Assembly (NCBI GenBank): GCA_025463055.1
Contig: JAOAPV010000129.1
Location: forward strand, 1 to 64,000
Direction of reading: 5' to 3'
From: Candidatus Acidiferrum typicum
GTDB taxonomy: Bacteria > Acidobacteriota > Terriglobia > Acidiferrales > UBA7541
DNA length: 64,000 nucleotides
Part shown: positions 16,378 through 26,318 of the stretch, piece after piece
How positions within the stretch are numbered: the stretch's first letter is position 1
Layout of the letters: each line of letters opens with the position of its first letter
The notes under the pieces: generated by a model
What the model was told of the DNA's origin: nothing
Databases searched by the model: none
The model's input: the letters and a program-made list of their open reading frames with translations, nothing else
Program-made: the position numbers and the translations under genes

Positions 16378-17982
16378 ATGGGTTTTGCTTGCGTTTATAT
16401 TGCGGACTTTTTGGTGCAGGCGGTGGTACGCGGGCAGCGCGCGCTTAGAGAGGGGCCACTGGCTTTGCTTGGCGGCGCGCCGCCATTGTGGAGCGTCGTC
16501 GCGGCAAATCCGGCGGCATTCGAAGCCGGAATTCAGTTGGGGATGACCAAGGCGCAGGTGGCGCAGTTTGGCAATGTGCAGATTTGCATGCGGTCGGAAG
16601 TGCAGGAGAAGGCGGCGCATGCGGCATTGCTCGATGCGGCGTGGAGCGTGTCGCCACGCGTGGAAGACGCGGCGCTGGATACGATTGTGCTCGATCTCCA
16701 GGGGCTGGCGTCTTTATTCGGTTCTGACGAAAACATTGCGCGGGAATTAGCACAGCGCGTTGCGGCCATTGGCTTGGCGGCGCGTGTTGCGGTTGCCGAA
16801 AACATTGAAGTGGCGATTCACGCGGCGCGCGGTTTCACAGGCATCACGATTATTCCCCCAGGCGAAGAGCGACAGCGTTTAGGCGCTTTGCCGGTTGGTG
16901 TGCTTACCACGGAAGTAGAAACCCTGGAAATTGTGGAGCGTTGGGGAGTGGAGACGCTGCAGGCGTTGGCGGCGCTGCCAGTGCTGCAGCTTTCGGAACG
17001 CCTGGGGCAAGAGGGCGTGCGGCTAAGCGAGTTGGCGCGCGGCGTCAGGCAGCGTTCGTTGGTGCTGGCGCAAGCATCTTCCCGTTTTGCGGAAGAAATG
17101 GAGTTGGATGACGCGGTGGAAGAGCTGGAGCCGCTATCGTTTTTGCTGGGGCGGTTGCTGGACCAGCTTTGCGCGCGGCTGGAGGCGCGGGCACTTGCGG
17201 TGCGCGCGGTGCGGATTCGATTCGAATTGCAGCCTTCGTTTGAAAAAGATTTCCAGACGTTGAAGGAAGATGTGCGAACAAAACCGAGCGCGAAGCAGTA
17301 CGAGAAAATGCTGACGCTGCCGGTGCCAATGCGAAATGGAAAAACGCTGCTGAAATTACTGCGGCTGCAATTGCAAAGCAACCCTCCGGCGGCACCGATT
17401 CAGAAAATCTATATGACCGCGGATGCCGCAGCCCCACGCGTGGCCCAAAACGGCTTATTTGTCCCATGCGGGCCGGACCCGGAGAAATTGGAAGTAACGA
17501 TTGCGCGGTTGGGAAAATTGGTGGGGGAAGGGAATTTGGGTTGCGCGGAATTAGTAGATAGCCATCGGCCAGAAAGTTTTCGAATGAAGCGGTTTGTTGT
17601 TGCGAATGAACAAAATAAACGACGAGGAAAATGCGAGTCAAAGCTTAAAGAAACATCCAAATCGCGCGCGACTATGACTGGGTTTCGTGTAATGCGGCCG
17701 GCGCAGGCTGTACGTGTGGAGATGCGGGAGGAGCAGCCCGCGAGAGTTTATTGGCGGGGCATGCGCGGCGAGGTTGTGGCGGCGTCGGGACCGTGGCGCA
17801 GCTCGGGGGATTGGTGGCAAGAAGATGCGTGGCATCAGCACGAATGGGATTTGGCAATTGCATTTCCTGCGGCGCAAAAGGGAAATGCGCAAAAGCGCGG
17901 GGAATGGCCGGAGCAGGGACTCTATCGCATTTATTACGACGAGCTGCGGCAGGAATGGTTCCTGCGCGGAATGTATGACTGA
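16378..17982 (+). CDS. imuB: ImuB, catalytically inactive Y-family polymerase
   Basis: 534 residues. The start is fixed by a stop codon at 16369-16371 in the same frame and by the family start FACVYIADF. The N-terminus lacks the catalytic Asp pair of active Y-family polymerases, as expected of ImuB. Later elements: PPLWSVVAANPAAFEAGI, GMTKAQ, VLDLQGLASLFG, AARVAVAENIEVAIHAARG, then an HhH-like segment and the little-finger region. The end GLYRIYYDELRQEWFLRGMYD is typical for the family. ImuB is the hub that binds the beta clamp and DnaE2. Its stop overlaps the dnaE2 start by one base (TGATG), giving translational coupling. Confidence 0.92.
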   Translation: MGFACVYIADFLVQAVVRGQRALREGPLALLGGAPPLWSVVAANPAAFEAGIQLGMTKAQVAQFGNVQICMRSEVQEKAAHAALLDAAWSVSPRVEDAALDTIVLDLQGLASLFGSDENIARELAQRVAAIGLAARVAVAENIEVAIHAARGFTGITIIPPGEERQRLGALPVGVLTTEVETLEIVERWGVETLQALAALPVLQLSERLGQEGVRLSELARGVRQRSLVLAQASSRFAEEMELDDAVEELEPLSFLLGRLLDQLCARLEARALAVRAVRIRFELQPSFEKDFQTLKEDVRTKPSAKQYEKMLTLPVPMRNGKTLLKLLRLQLQSNPPAAPIQKIYMTADAAAPRVAQNGLFVPCGPDPEKLEVTIARLGKLVGEGNLGCAELVDSHRPESFRMKRFVVANEQNKRRGKCESKLKETSKSRATMTGFRVMRPAQAVRVEMREEQPARVYWRGMRGEVVAASGPWRSSGDWWQEDAWHQHEWDLAIAFPAAQKGNAQKRGEWPEQGLYRIYYDELRQEWFLRGMYD

Positions 17983-20900
17983 TGTACACGGAACTTCATG
18001 CGCGATCGGCATTCAGTTTTCTGGAAGGTGCATCCGTACCCGAAGAGTTGGCGGCGGCTTGCAAGGCGCACGGGATGTCTGCGATGGCCGTGCTGGATCG
18101 TGACGGAGTGTACGGAGCGCCGCGCTTTCATCTGGCAGCGGTTAAGAGCTCTGTGAAGGCGCATATCGGAGCGGAAGTAAGTTCCGCTTTCGGTTGGCGG
18201 TATCCGCTGCTGGTGAAATCGCGCGAAGGCTACCAGAATTTGTGCCGCTTGATTACGCGGATAAAATTGCGGGCGGCGCGCAAAGGCGAAGGACACGTCG
18301 AGCGGGAAGAGCTTGCGGGCCTGCATGCAGGATTGATTTGTCTTACGGGTGGGGAAGAAGGGCCGCTGGCGGCTGCGTTGGCGAGCGGTGGGATTGTAAA
18401 GGGAACGGAATGCGTGCGGCAGTTGTGCGATTTGTTCGGGCGCAGAAATGTTTACGTGGAATTGCAGCGCCATTACTGCCGGGAAGAAGAGGCGCGCAAT
18501 CAAGCTGCGGTTGAGATTGCGCGCAAATTGTCTTTGCCCCTGCTCGCCACGAACGGAGTCTGCCATGCCGTGCCGGACGAGCGTGAATTGCTGGACGTGT
18601 TTACTTGCATTCGAAATCACCACGTGCTGGCCACAGCGGGGCGACTGCTGAGCCGAAATTCGGAGCGGCACTTGAAGTCGCCGGCGGAGATGGAGCGATT
18701 GTTTGCGGATTTGCCGGAGGCGATTGCGAATACGCAGGAGCTTTCGTCGCGCCTGGAATTTACTCTGCACGATTTGGGATATGAGTTTCCCCGGTACCCG
18801 GTGCCGGAAGGCAGCTCACAGATGCAGTTTTTGCGCGAGCGAACGCTGGAAGGGATGCGCGAGCGCTATGGATCCGCGAATGGGAAGGTCCACAAACAAA
18901 TCGACCGCGAGTTGGCGCTGATCGAGAAACTCGACCTGCCCGGATATTTTCTGATTGTTTGGGACATTGTGCGCTTTTGCCGCGAGAAAAATATTCTGGT
19001 GCAGGGGCGCGGCTCGGCGGCGAATAGCGCGGTTTGTTATGCGCTGGGAATTACGGCGGTTGATCCCGTTGGGATGGAGCTGCTGTTCGAACGATTTCTT
19101 TCCGAAGAGCGTGGAGAGTGGCCGGACATTGATTTGGATTTGCCCAGCGGAGACCAGCGCGAGCGCGCGATTCAGTACGTGTACGAGCGCTACGGAAAGT
19201 TAGGTGCGGCCATGACCGCGAATGTGATTACGTATCGCGGTCGTTCGGCTGCGCGAGAGATTGGAAAGGCGCTATCGTTCGATCCGGAAACGCTGGCGCG
19301 GCTGGCGAGTTTAGTGGGCGCGTGGGAATACAAGGACGAGAACGACACGTTCGAACGCCATTTTCACGACGCCGGCTTCGATATCCGTCATCCAAAAATC
19401 CGCAAGTTTTTCGAACTCTGTATCAAGGTACAAGATTTGCCGCGGCATCTGGGGCAGCACTCTGGCGGGATGGTGGTGTGCCAGGGGCAATTGGATTCGG
19501 TGGTGCCGCTGGAGCCGGCGACGATGCCGGGGCGCGTGGTGGTGCAATGGGACAAAGAAGATTGCGCGGACATGGGCATCGTGAAAGTGGATTTGCTGGG
19601 ATTGGGAATGATGGCGGTGCTGGAAGATTCGCTGAAGTTGATTCGCGATCATTACGAAAAAGAGGTGGACCTGGCGCGATTGCCCGCGGATGACGCGGTG
19701 GTTTACGACACGCTGCGAAAAGCGGATACCGTCGGAATGTTTCAGATCGAGAGCCGCGCGCAGATGGCTTGCTTGCCGCGGCTGAAGCCGGTGAAATTTT
19801 ACGACATTGTGGTTCAGGTGGCGATTATCCGGCCGGGGCCGATTGTGGGGAAGATGGTGCATCCGTATTTGAAACGGCGGCAGGGGCGCGAGGCTCCGGA
19901 GTGTTTGCATCCATCGCTGGAGCCGGTGCTGGAGCGAACGCTGGGCGTGCCGCTGTTTCAGGAGCAGTTACTGCGCATGGCGATGATTGCGGCGGGGTTT
20001 ACCGGCGGCGAGGCGGAGGAATTGCGGCGCGCGTTTGGGTTCAAGCGTTCGGAAAAGCGCATGAAAGAAGTGGAAGTGAAGCTGCGGCGTGGGATGGAGA
20101 AAAACGGGATCACAGGAACGGTGCAGGACACGATTGTTAAATCGATTACTTCGTTTGCGCTGTATGGATTTCCGGAATCGCATGCGGCGAGCTTTGCGCT
20201 GCTGGCTTACGCGAGCGCGTATTTGAAATGCCATTACCTGGCGGCGTTTACGGCGGCGATTTTGAACAATCAGCCGATGGGATTTTATTCGCCGGCGACG
20301 CTGGTGATGGATGCGCAGCGGCATGGATTGCGCGTGCGTGCGATCGATGTGACGTGTTCGGATTGGTTTTGCACGATTGAGAGGGATAGGGAGAGTTTGT
20401 GTGTGCGGCTGGGATTGCGATTTGTGAAAGGGTTGCGCGAGGAAGTGGGGAAGGAAATTGTGCGTGAGCGCGGTGTTCGCGCGTTTGGCTCGATTGAAGA
20501 TTTGAAATTGCGTGTGCCGGGGCTGCAGAAATCGGAGCTGACGGCGCTGGCGGAGATTGGCGCGCTGAATTTTGTGGGGAGTCGCGCGGGATTTCACCGG
20601 CGCGATGCGCTTTGGCAGATTGAGCGGGCTTCGCGGCGGGCTGGGCCGCTGCTGGAGAGTTGCGAGGAATCGGATGCGGCCATGGTTGAGGACACGGATT
20701 CGGCGAATGCTGGCGAGCAGAGTGTGAAGTCTATTCGCGAAAAATATTCTCCGCTTGCGCCGATGACTCCGGAGGCGCGGCTGGTTTCGGATTTTCGCAA
20801 TATGGGGATGACGGTGGGGCCGCACCCGATGAGTTATCACCGGGCGAACTTGCGACGGCAGGGTATTTTGTCGGCGCGGGATTTGCATCGCTTGCCGGAT

Positions 20901-21179
20901 GGGATGCACGTTCGTGTGGCGGGAGCGGTGATTGCCCGGCAACGGCCTGGGACGGCGAAGGGATTTGTGTTTTTGAGCTTGGAGGATGAGACCGGGATTG
21001 CGAATGCGATTATTACGCCGCAACTTTTTCAGGAGCATCACGTCACGGTGGTGCATCAGCAGTTTTTGTTGATTGAAGGGCGATTACAGAATCAGGACAA
21101 CGTGATTTCGGTTAAGGCGGAACGGGTGAAGGCGCTGGGGATTACGCGCGCGGAGACGACGTCGCACGATTTTCATTGA
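17982..21179 (+). CDS. dnaE2: Error-prone DNA polymerase DnaE2
   Basis: 1065 residues, the expected length of DnaE2 and shorter than replicative DnaE. Order: PHP domain (TELHARSAFSFLEGAS, residues 3 to about 230), palm with GRGSAANSAVCYALGIT and the catalytic WPDIDLDLPSGDQRE (about 380-394), then fingers, a tandem HhH region (GFPESHAASFALLAYASAYL) and an OB fold (VRVAGAVIARQRPGTAKG...LEDETGIANAIIT). It ends with SHDFH, usual for DnaE2. It extends primers across lesions with ImuA and ImuB and raises mutation rate. The ATG overlaps the imuB stop. Confidence 0.95.
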   Translation: MYTELHARSAFSFLEGASVPEELAAACKAHGMSAMAVLDRDGVYGAPRFHLAAVKSSVKAHIGAEVSSAFGWRYPLLVKSREGYQNLCRLITRIKLRAARKGEGHVEREELAGLHAGLICLTGGEEGPLAAALASGGIVKGTECVRQLCDLFGRRNVYVELQRHYCREEEARNQAAVEIARKLSLPLLATNGVCHAVPDERELLDVFTCIRNHHVLATAGRLLSRNSERHLKSPAEMERLFADLPEAIANTQELSSRLEFTLHDLGYEFPRYPVPEGSSQMQFLRERTLEGMRERYGSANGKVHKQIDRELALIEKLDLPGYFLIVWDIVRFCREKNILVQGRGSAANSAVCYALGITAVDPVGMELLFERFLSEERGEWPDIDLDLPSGDQRERAIQYVYERYGKLGAAMTANVITYRGRSAAREIGKALSFDPETLARLASLVGAWEYKDENDTFERHFHDAGFDIRHPKIRKFFELCIKVQDLPRHLGQHSGGMVVCQGQLDSVVPLEPATMPGRVVVQWDKEDCADMGIVKVDLLGLGMMAVLEDSLKLIRDHYEKEVDLARLPADDAVVYDTLRKADTVGMFQIESRAQMACLPRLKPVKFYDIVVQVAIIRPGPIVGKMVHPYLKRRQGREAPECLHPSLEPVLERTLGVPLFQEQLLRMAMIAAGFTGGEAEELRRAFGFKRSEKRMKEVEVKLRRGMEKNGITGTVQDTIVKSITSFALYGFPESHAASFALLAYASAYLKCHYLAAFTAAILNNQPMGFYSPATLVMDAQRHGLRVRAIDVTCSDWFCTIERDRESLCVRLGLRFVKGLREEVGKEIVRERGVRAFGSIEDLKLRVPGLQKSELTALAEIGALNFVGSRAGFHRRDALWQIERASRRAGPLLESCEESDAAMVEDTDSANAGEQSVKSIREKYSPLAPMTPEARLVSDFRNMGMTVGPHPMSYHRANLRRQGILSARDLHRLPDGMHVRVAGAVIARQRPGTAKGFVFLSLEDETGIANAIITPQLFQEHHVTVVHQQFLLIEGRLQNQDNVISVKAERVKALGITRAETTSHDFH

Positions 21180-21293
21180 TGCGGGTAGTTTTACTGTGTG
21201 TCGCAGCTACGGCGCTCCGGAATATTTGTGCTTTCTCTACTCCACAGATCATTCCCAGTGTGGATTACGGGAGCACAGTCAAGAGTGCCTGTG

Positions 21294-22616
21294 CTACGTG
21301 AGCCAGTCCAGGAGTTTGTACCACGCGCCTGCGAACGGCAGGAACCACGGGCGGCCGTTGTAGAGGCCTAGCGGCGCGCTTGGGAAGGGGATTTGGGCGA
21401 AGGGATTGTCGTTGCGGCCCTGCGAAATTGTATGAGCCGATTTGTCGTTTGCGTCGCGAAGAATGAATTGCGCGATCTTGTCGCCGAGGTAGGTGGACAT
21501 GGCTACGCCGTGGCCGGCGTAGCCTAGGGAGAAGTGCAGGCCGTCTAGCTGGCCGGCGTGGGGCATTATGTCGAACGCGAAATCGAGTGTGCCGCCCCAG
21601 ACGTATTCGATTTTTGCGTCGCGCAATTGCGGGTAGACGGTGAGCATGCCGCGGCGAAGGATTTTGGCGCTGCGGCGGATGGTGCTGCTGGTTTCGGGGA
21701 AGAAGGCGGCGCGGCCGCCGAAGAGCATGCGGCGGTCGGGCGTTAGGCGGTAGTAGTAAAGGTAATTTTTGGAGTCGAAGATCATGCGATTGCGGGGGCT
21801 TAGTTCGGTGGCGAGTTTTTCCGGCAGGATTTCGGTGACGATGATGTATGAGCCGATGGGGATGATTTTCTTTTGGAGAGTGGGAGTGACGCGGCTGGTG
21901 TAGCCACTGGTGGCGACGAATACGTTTTGCGCGCGCAGGGTTCCGCGTTGCGTCGCGACCTTCCAGCCGCGGGCGCCTTCGCGCTGAATTTCTTCGACGT
22001 GAGCGTGCTCGAAGATGGTGGCTCCGGCGCGTTCCGCAGCGCTTGCCAAGCCAGCGACAAGGCGGGCGGGGTTTACTCCGGCACTGGATTCGTCTACTAA
22101 ACCGCCGTGATAAATGGTGGAGCCGATTTCGGATTGGAGTTGGTCTTTCGGGATCAGGCGCTGCTGATGGTTGAAGTGGCGCGAGGTTTCTTCGGCGCTG
22201 CAGCGGAAGTCGTCGAAATGTTTTGGTTTGCACGCTACTTCTAGATGGCCGCAGCGGGCGAAATCGCAGGCGATATTTTCTTCGCGCACTAATTTTTCCA
22301 CGAAATCTATGGATTCGAGCGACGCGGCGTACATGCGCGCGGTGGGTTCTTTGCCGTAGCGCGCGATCAGCGTGCTGGCGGGGAGTTTTAGTCCGGTGAG
22401 GACCATGCCGCCGTTGCGGGAGCTGGCGCCCCAGCCGACGGTTTGGGCGTCGAAGACGGCGACGGATGCGCCGGATTTTGCGAGCGTTCTGGCGGCGGAG
22501 AGGCCGGTGAAGCCGGCGCCGATTATGGCGACGTCGGCCTGTTGAGGAAAATCGCGTGCGACTGGAGTTGGGATTTCGACGGTTTCGAGCCAGAAGGTTT
22601 TTTCGTTGATGGTCAT
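21294..22616 (-). CDS. FAD-dependent amine/amino-acid oxidase (DAO family, PuuB/OrdL-like)
   Basis: 440 residues. The Rossmann FAD motif is VAIIGAGFTGLSAARTLAKSG (about 28-48), followed by VFDAQTVGWGASSRNGGMV, the DAO-family flavin-contact region. Late in the protein SLGYAGHGVAMSTYLGDKIA is the C-terminal FAD strand. The pattern GWGASSRNGG and the length are those of gamma-glutamylputrescine oxidase and related OrdL proteins. It probably oxidises an amine or amino acid brought in by the transporter encoded 18 bases upstream, and is probably co-transcribed with it. That transporter is interrupted by a stop codon. Confidence 0.85.
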   Translation of the reverse strand: MTINEKTFWLETVEIPTPVARDFPQQADVAIIGAGFTGLSAARTLAKSGASVAVFDAQTVGWGASSRNGGMVLTGLKLPASTLIARYGKEPTARMYAASLESIDFVEKLVREENIACDFARCGHLEVACKPKHFDDFRCSAEETSRHFNHQQRLIPKDQLQSEIGSTIYHGGLVDESSAGVNPARLVAGLASAAERAGATIFEHAHVEEIQREGARGWKVATQRGTLRAQNVFVATSGYTSRVTPTLQKKIIPIGSYIIVTEILPEKLATELSPRNRMIFDSKNYLYYYRLTPDRRMLFGGRAAFFPETSSTIRRSAKILRRGMLTVYPQLRDAKIEYVWGGTLDFAFDIMPHAGQLDGLHFSLGYAGHGVAMSTYLGDKIAQFILRDANDKSAHTISQGRNDNPFAQIPFPSAPLGLYNGRPWFLPFAGAWYKLLDWLT

Positions 22617-22634
22617 GGAATTGGTTTGAAGAGT

Positions 22635-23981
22635 TTACGCGGAAGAGCGGCGGCGCGACCACTGGGAAACGGCGTAGGCCAGCGGGCCGAGCAGGATTGC
22701 TGCTGGGGCGCAGAGGAGGACTAGGCGATCGTTGCGCTGGACACTGTCGGCTACGCTGCCGGCTGTGGCGATGATGCCGAGCAGTAACGGTGCGGCTACG
22801 GCGTAGAGCAAGCCTTTGCGGCCGCCGGGGATTACGAAGGGGCGCGGCATTTCTGGTTTGAGCTGGCGCAGCTTCCACGCGGAGAGCACGGTCATTACGG
22901 AAGTGGCTACGCGGAGCCAAGCGTAGACGGCAATGATCTGCGTCAGCGTGAACATGGCGAAGGCTGTGTAGATTGCGCCCGAAACAACGATGGCGAGAAC
23001 GGGTGTGCCGTAGCGCGGGTGAATGCGAGTGAAAGCGCGAGGGAAGAATCCGTCTTGGGCGAGAGCGAATGGCATTCGGGTCGTGGCGAGCACGGTGCTG
23101 TTGAGCAAGGCGGTGTTGGCGATCATGGCGGCTAGCGCGAGCCAGCCGCCGAGGAAGGGTCCACCGATGAGCCTTGCGGCTACGGGAAGATAATCTGTGT
23201 GCCAGACCTGCCAGTTGTCTAGCGCGGCTAGGGAAGCCAGGGTGGGAAGGAAATAGGTAGCGATGGAGAGAGGAACGACCAGGGCTAGCGCGCGTGGGAA
23301 GGTGCGGCGGGGATTTTCGACTTCTTCGGCGACGGTGGAGAGTTGCTCGTAGCCGGAGTAGAGCCAGACGCCGAGTGCGAGTCCTACGCCGAAGACTTGG
23401 AAGAATGGTTTGTGCGGGGGAATGATGGGGACAAACGGATTGTGCTTCCATTGGGCGAGGCCCATAACGACGAGCACGGCGACGGGCATGAGGACGAAAA
23501 TCTCGAGCAACGTGGAAATGCGGCCGACCATCTGAATGCCGCGCACGTTGATGTAGGTGATTACTGCGATTAGCGCGGCGGCGACGAGGTAGTGGTTGCG
23601 TCCGGTGAGCTGCGGGAAATAGAAGCCGAGGTAATCGGCGAAGAGGACGGCGTAGGCGCTGCCGAGGAGGAAGGACGCGGTCCAATTCCACCAGCCGGCG
23701 AGGAAGCCCCAGAAGTCGCCGAAGGCTGCGCGTACCCATCGGTAGAAGCCGCCTTGCACGGGCATGGCGGTGGTGAGTTCGGCGGCGACGAGCGAGATCG
23801 GGATGCACCACAGTAGTGGGATGAGCAGGTGATAGAGCAAGGTCATGCCGGGGCCGGAGCTGCTGACTTACTCTTCGAGGCCGAAGGGGCCGCCGGTGGT
23901 GTAGGAGTACATTACGAATACAAAGGAGAGAAGGGTGGCTTTGCGGACGAAGGGCTGGGGCGCGCGTGGGTTCGTATTCAC
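22635..23981 (-). pseudogene. APC-family amino acid permease interrupted by an in-frame TAA
   Basis: From a GTG at 23981 the frame reads into TTGGPFGLEE, the first helix of APC permeases, then a TAA (23868-23870), then VSSSGPGMTLLYH and an intact permease to 22635. Both sides of the stop match the family in one frame, so a single codon was changed. The remaining frame from ATG 23846 is 403 residues with about 11 membrane segments (AELTTAMPVQGGFYRWVRAA, WGFLAGWWNWTASFLLG, GYEQLSTVAEEVENPRRTFP), but it lacks helix 1 with the substrate-contacting GGPFG turn. Loss of function, readthrough or a base error are all possible. It precedes the FAD oxidase by 18 bases. Confidence 0.8.
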
Positions 23982-24041
23982 CGTGGGTTGAGGCGTAGCA
24001 GTGTACACGGGGATCGAGACCCCCTCCCCCCGTTTTTTCAT

Positions 24042-24109
24042 AAGTGTTGATTCTAAAGAAAGTTAAAGTCGTTTGTTTTGATACACTTTTGCAAGTGTTG
24101 ATTCTAAAG
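24042..24109 (+). repeat. 17-base direct repeat, two copies
   Basis: AAGTGTTGATTCTAAAG occurs at 24042-24058 and again at 24093-24109, 51 bases apart. The bases between are AT-rich, unlike the surrounding genome. It lies in the upstream region of the broken permease gene and could be a binding site pair or a remnant of a small repeat element. Confidence 0.7.
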
Positions 24110-24168
24110 GTACTTACATTGCGCTGGAAATGTTGAGCTTGTGGTCGATGCGGCCGACTATTGGAGAC

Positions 24169-24194
24169 AAAAAAAGCGGCCCTTAGTGGCCGCT
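24169..24194 (-). terminator. Rho-independent terminator, minus strand
   Basis: On the minus strand AGCGGCC and GGCCGCT pair around a six-base loop and are followed by seven T. It would end a transcript coming from above 24200, where no convincing protein gene is seen, so it may end a small RNA or the remnant of a gene. Confidence 0.7.
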
Positions 24195-24658
24195 GAAACT
24201 TTCGGACGCAATTTTAACCGATCGGGACTATAGCTGATGGGTTAGAAGCCGTCAATAGGAAAAAAACGAATCTTTGTTACTGGAACGAAACGGTGGCGTT
24301 AGAGTCTGCATGCTTGTCGTACTTTTTGTTTACGAGTTCGGCGTGGACTTCGTAAAGGGATTTGTATGCAGCGACCCCTGACAGAACGGCGCTGTCGCTT
24401 TGCGACATTTTTAGATGTAACCATCGGAAAATCTGGATCACGGGACCCCGCTTCATCACCACAGAACGAGACAAAAATTCTACGCCGTCCCTCCTGGACT
24501 CAGGGCGAATGTTGCCGCACTGTTCCCCAGCACTGCGTGCTGGGCTAAATTCTTCGGCGTCCCTCCGGGACTTGTCGGATCCTCGCTGCGCTTGGACTGG
24601 GACGCGCTAAAGCACGCCCCTACAACGTCTCGCTAAAGCATGCTGCAGGGGTGCATTG
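24195..24658. other. Intergenic region with repeat-like text, no clear gene
   Basis: Nothing here looks like a known gene. A 65-codon minus-strand frame (24277-24474) ends 83 bases before the terminator but has no ribosome site and no recognisable domain. Around 24475-24630 two related segments (GCCGTCCCTCCTGGACT and GGCGTCCCTCCGGGACT) and several GC-rich inverted pieces suggest dispersed intergenic repeats. Confidence 0.5.
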
Positions 24659-26263
24659 TTAATTACCGGCGTAGCGACGGAAGAAGGACTCCGGCTTCCA
24701 CTGGGGACGGGCAGATGCGCTAGCCGTTTCGAGGAGTAACCGCCGCGTGAATTCCTCGTATAGCGCGGCGGATTGCAGGTCGACCGGTTGGTTCACGTCA
24801 TCGGACGGTGCGTGATAGCGATTTGTGAGCCAGTCCTTGAAGATTTTCTGCTCGGGCGTGCCCAGTTCGGAGCCGACGTCTGCTTTGACCGCAGGCACAC
24901 CTTTCTTGATGAAGCTGTACTGATCGCTGCGGATGAACGCATTGCGCAGCGGCTCTGGATCAGCGATTGGCTTGATGCCCATCGATTGCGCAACGGCGGC
25001 GGCGCGCGACCCGAGATCGGATTCGTCGATACCTTGCACCTTTAAGATTTTCAACGGCACGATGGGAAGAAACATGTCCACGTTGACGTCGGCGACGATG
25101 GATTTGATCGGCACCGTGGGATGCTCGGCAAAATATTTTGAGCCGAGGAGGCCTTTTTCTTCCGCGGTCACCAACAGGAAGAGCAGCGAGCGGCGTACTT
25201 GTTCAGGATGTGCTTTCAGGCTGGCCGCTTCATCAAGAACCAAAGCGCTGCCTGAGCCATCGTCCATGGCACCGTTGTAGATGTGATCGCCGTTGATCGG
25301 AGCGCCGATGCCGAGGTGATCCATGTGCGCGGAAAGAACGATGAACTCGTTTTTCAACACGGGATCGGAGCCCGGTAGCTTGGCCACTATGTTGGCGGAC
25401 TCCACCGTGGTGGTTTGGATAGCCGCTTTGCCGTCCAGCGACACGGCCAGTGGGAAATGCGGAAGAGGCTTGCGGTCCTTACCCAGAGCGGCGATCTCGG
25501 CAAAGGTGTGCCCGGACCCCGCAAAGAGTTTCTCTGCTGACGCTGGATTGAACGTGACACCGAGTTGAAGCCCGGGAGTCTCGTAGAACTCCGGATCAGC
25601 GAGATCCATCGATGGCTGGTTGCGGTTCACCGAAATACGGGACCATGGAATGTCCATCGAGGCAGGGTTGGGAATGGTGATCAATCCAATAGCGCCCGCG
25701 GCGTGCAGGGATTTCCAGCGCTCGGGCGGAGTCTGATAGTGCGACGCTAGCGCCGTAGGAATATCAGAAGGCGAACCGGCGAGATAAACCACAATCTTGC
25801 CCTTCAAATCTGCCCCAGCGAGTTCATCAAGATTCTTTTCGGGAATCTTGAGGCCGTAGCCAATGAAAACCAAGGGCGCACCGACATTGACGGAGCTGCG
25901 CGTGGACCGCGAGCTGATGAACGCATCATCCGAGAACGAGAGGGGTTGAGATTTTCCGCTGGCGACGAGGGCAAGCGACGACTTGGATTCGTCCACTTGG
26001 AATTGCGTGAAGCGAACGGATTGGTAGAAGCCATCCGTGCCGGCGGGCTCGAGGCCGGCCTTCTGCAGTTGTTCCACCGCGTACGCTTGCGCTTTGCGAA
26101 GACCTTCGCTGCCGGTGTTGCGGCCTTCGAGCGAATCGTCCGCCAGAAATTTTACGTGCGCCCACCAGGAGTTGCCGTCGAAATGGGTGGTCAGTGCATT
26201 TTGCTGAGCGAAGCTAGCAGCAGCAAAAGTGAAAAGCAGCAGACAAGTTACGGACTTGCGCAT
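24659..26263 (-). CDS. Secreted M28 family zinc peptidase
   Basis: 534 residues with a Sec signal (MRKSVTCLLLFTFAAASFAQ). After a leading region comes a PA-like insert (about 130-260: GKIVVYLAG, GAIGLITIPNP), then the M28 catalytic domain. The metal and catalytic residues are visible: LSAHMDHLG, NGAMDDGSGSALVLDEA, TAEEKGLLGSKYF, DVNVDM, and a late RYHAPSDDV supplying the last His. Members are aminopeptidases or carboxypeptidase-like hydrolases acting outside the cytoplasm. A weak AGGAG precedes the ATG. Confidence 0.92.
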   Translation of the reverse strand: MRKSVTCLLLFTFAAASFAQQNALTTHFDGNSWWAHVKFLADDSLEGRNTGSEGLRKAQAYAVEQLQKAGLEPAGTDGFYQSVRFTQFQVDESKSSLALVASGKSQPLSFSDDAFISSRSTRSSVNVGAPLVFIGYGLKIPEKNLDELAGADLKGKIVVYLAGSPSDIPTALASHYQTPPERWKSLHAAGAIGLITIPNPASMDIPWSRISVNRNQPSMDLADPEFYETPGLQLGVTFNPASAEKLFAGSGHTFAEIAALGKDRKPLPHFPLAVSLDGKAAIQTTTVESANIVAKLPGSDPVLKNEFIVLSAHMDHLGIGAPINGDHIYNGAMDDGSGSALVLDEAASLKAHPEQVRRSLLFLLVTAEEKGLLGSKYFAEHPTVPIKSIVADVNVDMFLPIVPLKILKVQGIDESDLGSRAAAVAQSMGIKPIADPEPLRNAFIRSDQYSFIKKGVPAVKADVGSELGTPEQKIFKDWLTNRYHAPSDDVNQPVDLQSAALYEEFTRRLLLETASASARPQWKPESFFRRYAGN

Positions 26264-26318
26264 AGGTGCTCCTCGAAGTATGAAAATGCAAGCCGGAAGG
26301 ATAACAGAGACACGAGCC

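Noticed and set aside
19968-21056. A 362-codon minus-strand frame inside dnaE2
   Set aside because: Arg/His/Gln-rich shadow of a strong gene.
21265-23811. An 848-codon minus-strand frame across the oxidase and permease genes
   Set aside because: Very rich in Arg, Pro and His, a typical shadow in GC-rich DNA; the real genes are in other frames.
24277-24474. 65-codon minus-strand frame above the terminator
   Set aside because: No ribosome site and no recognisable domain; kept only as a remark.
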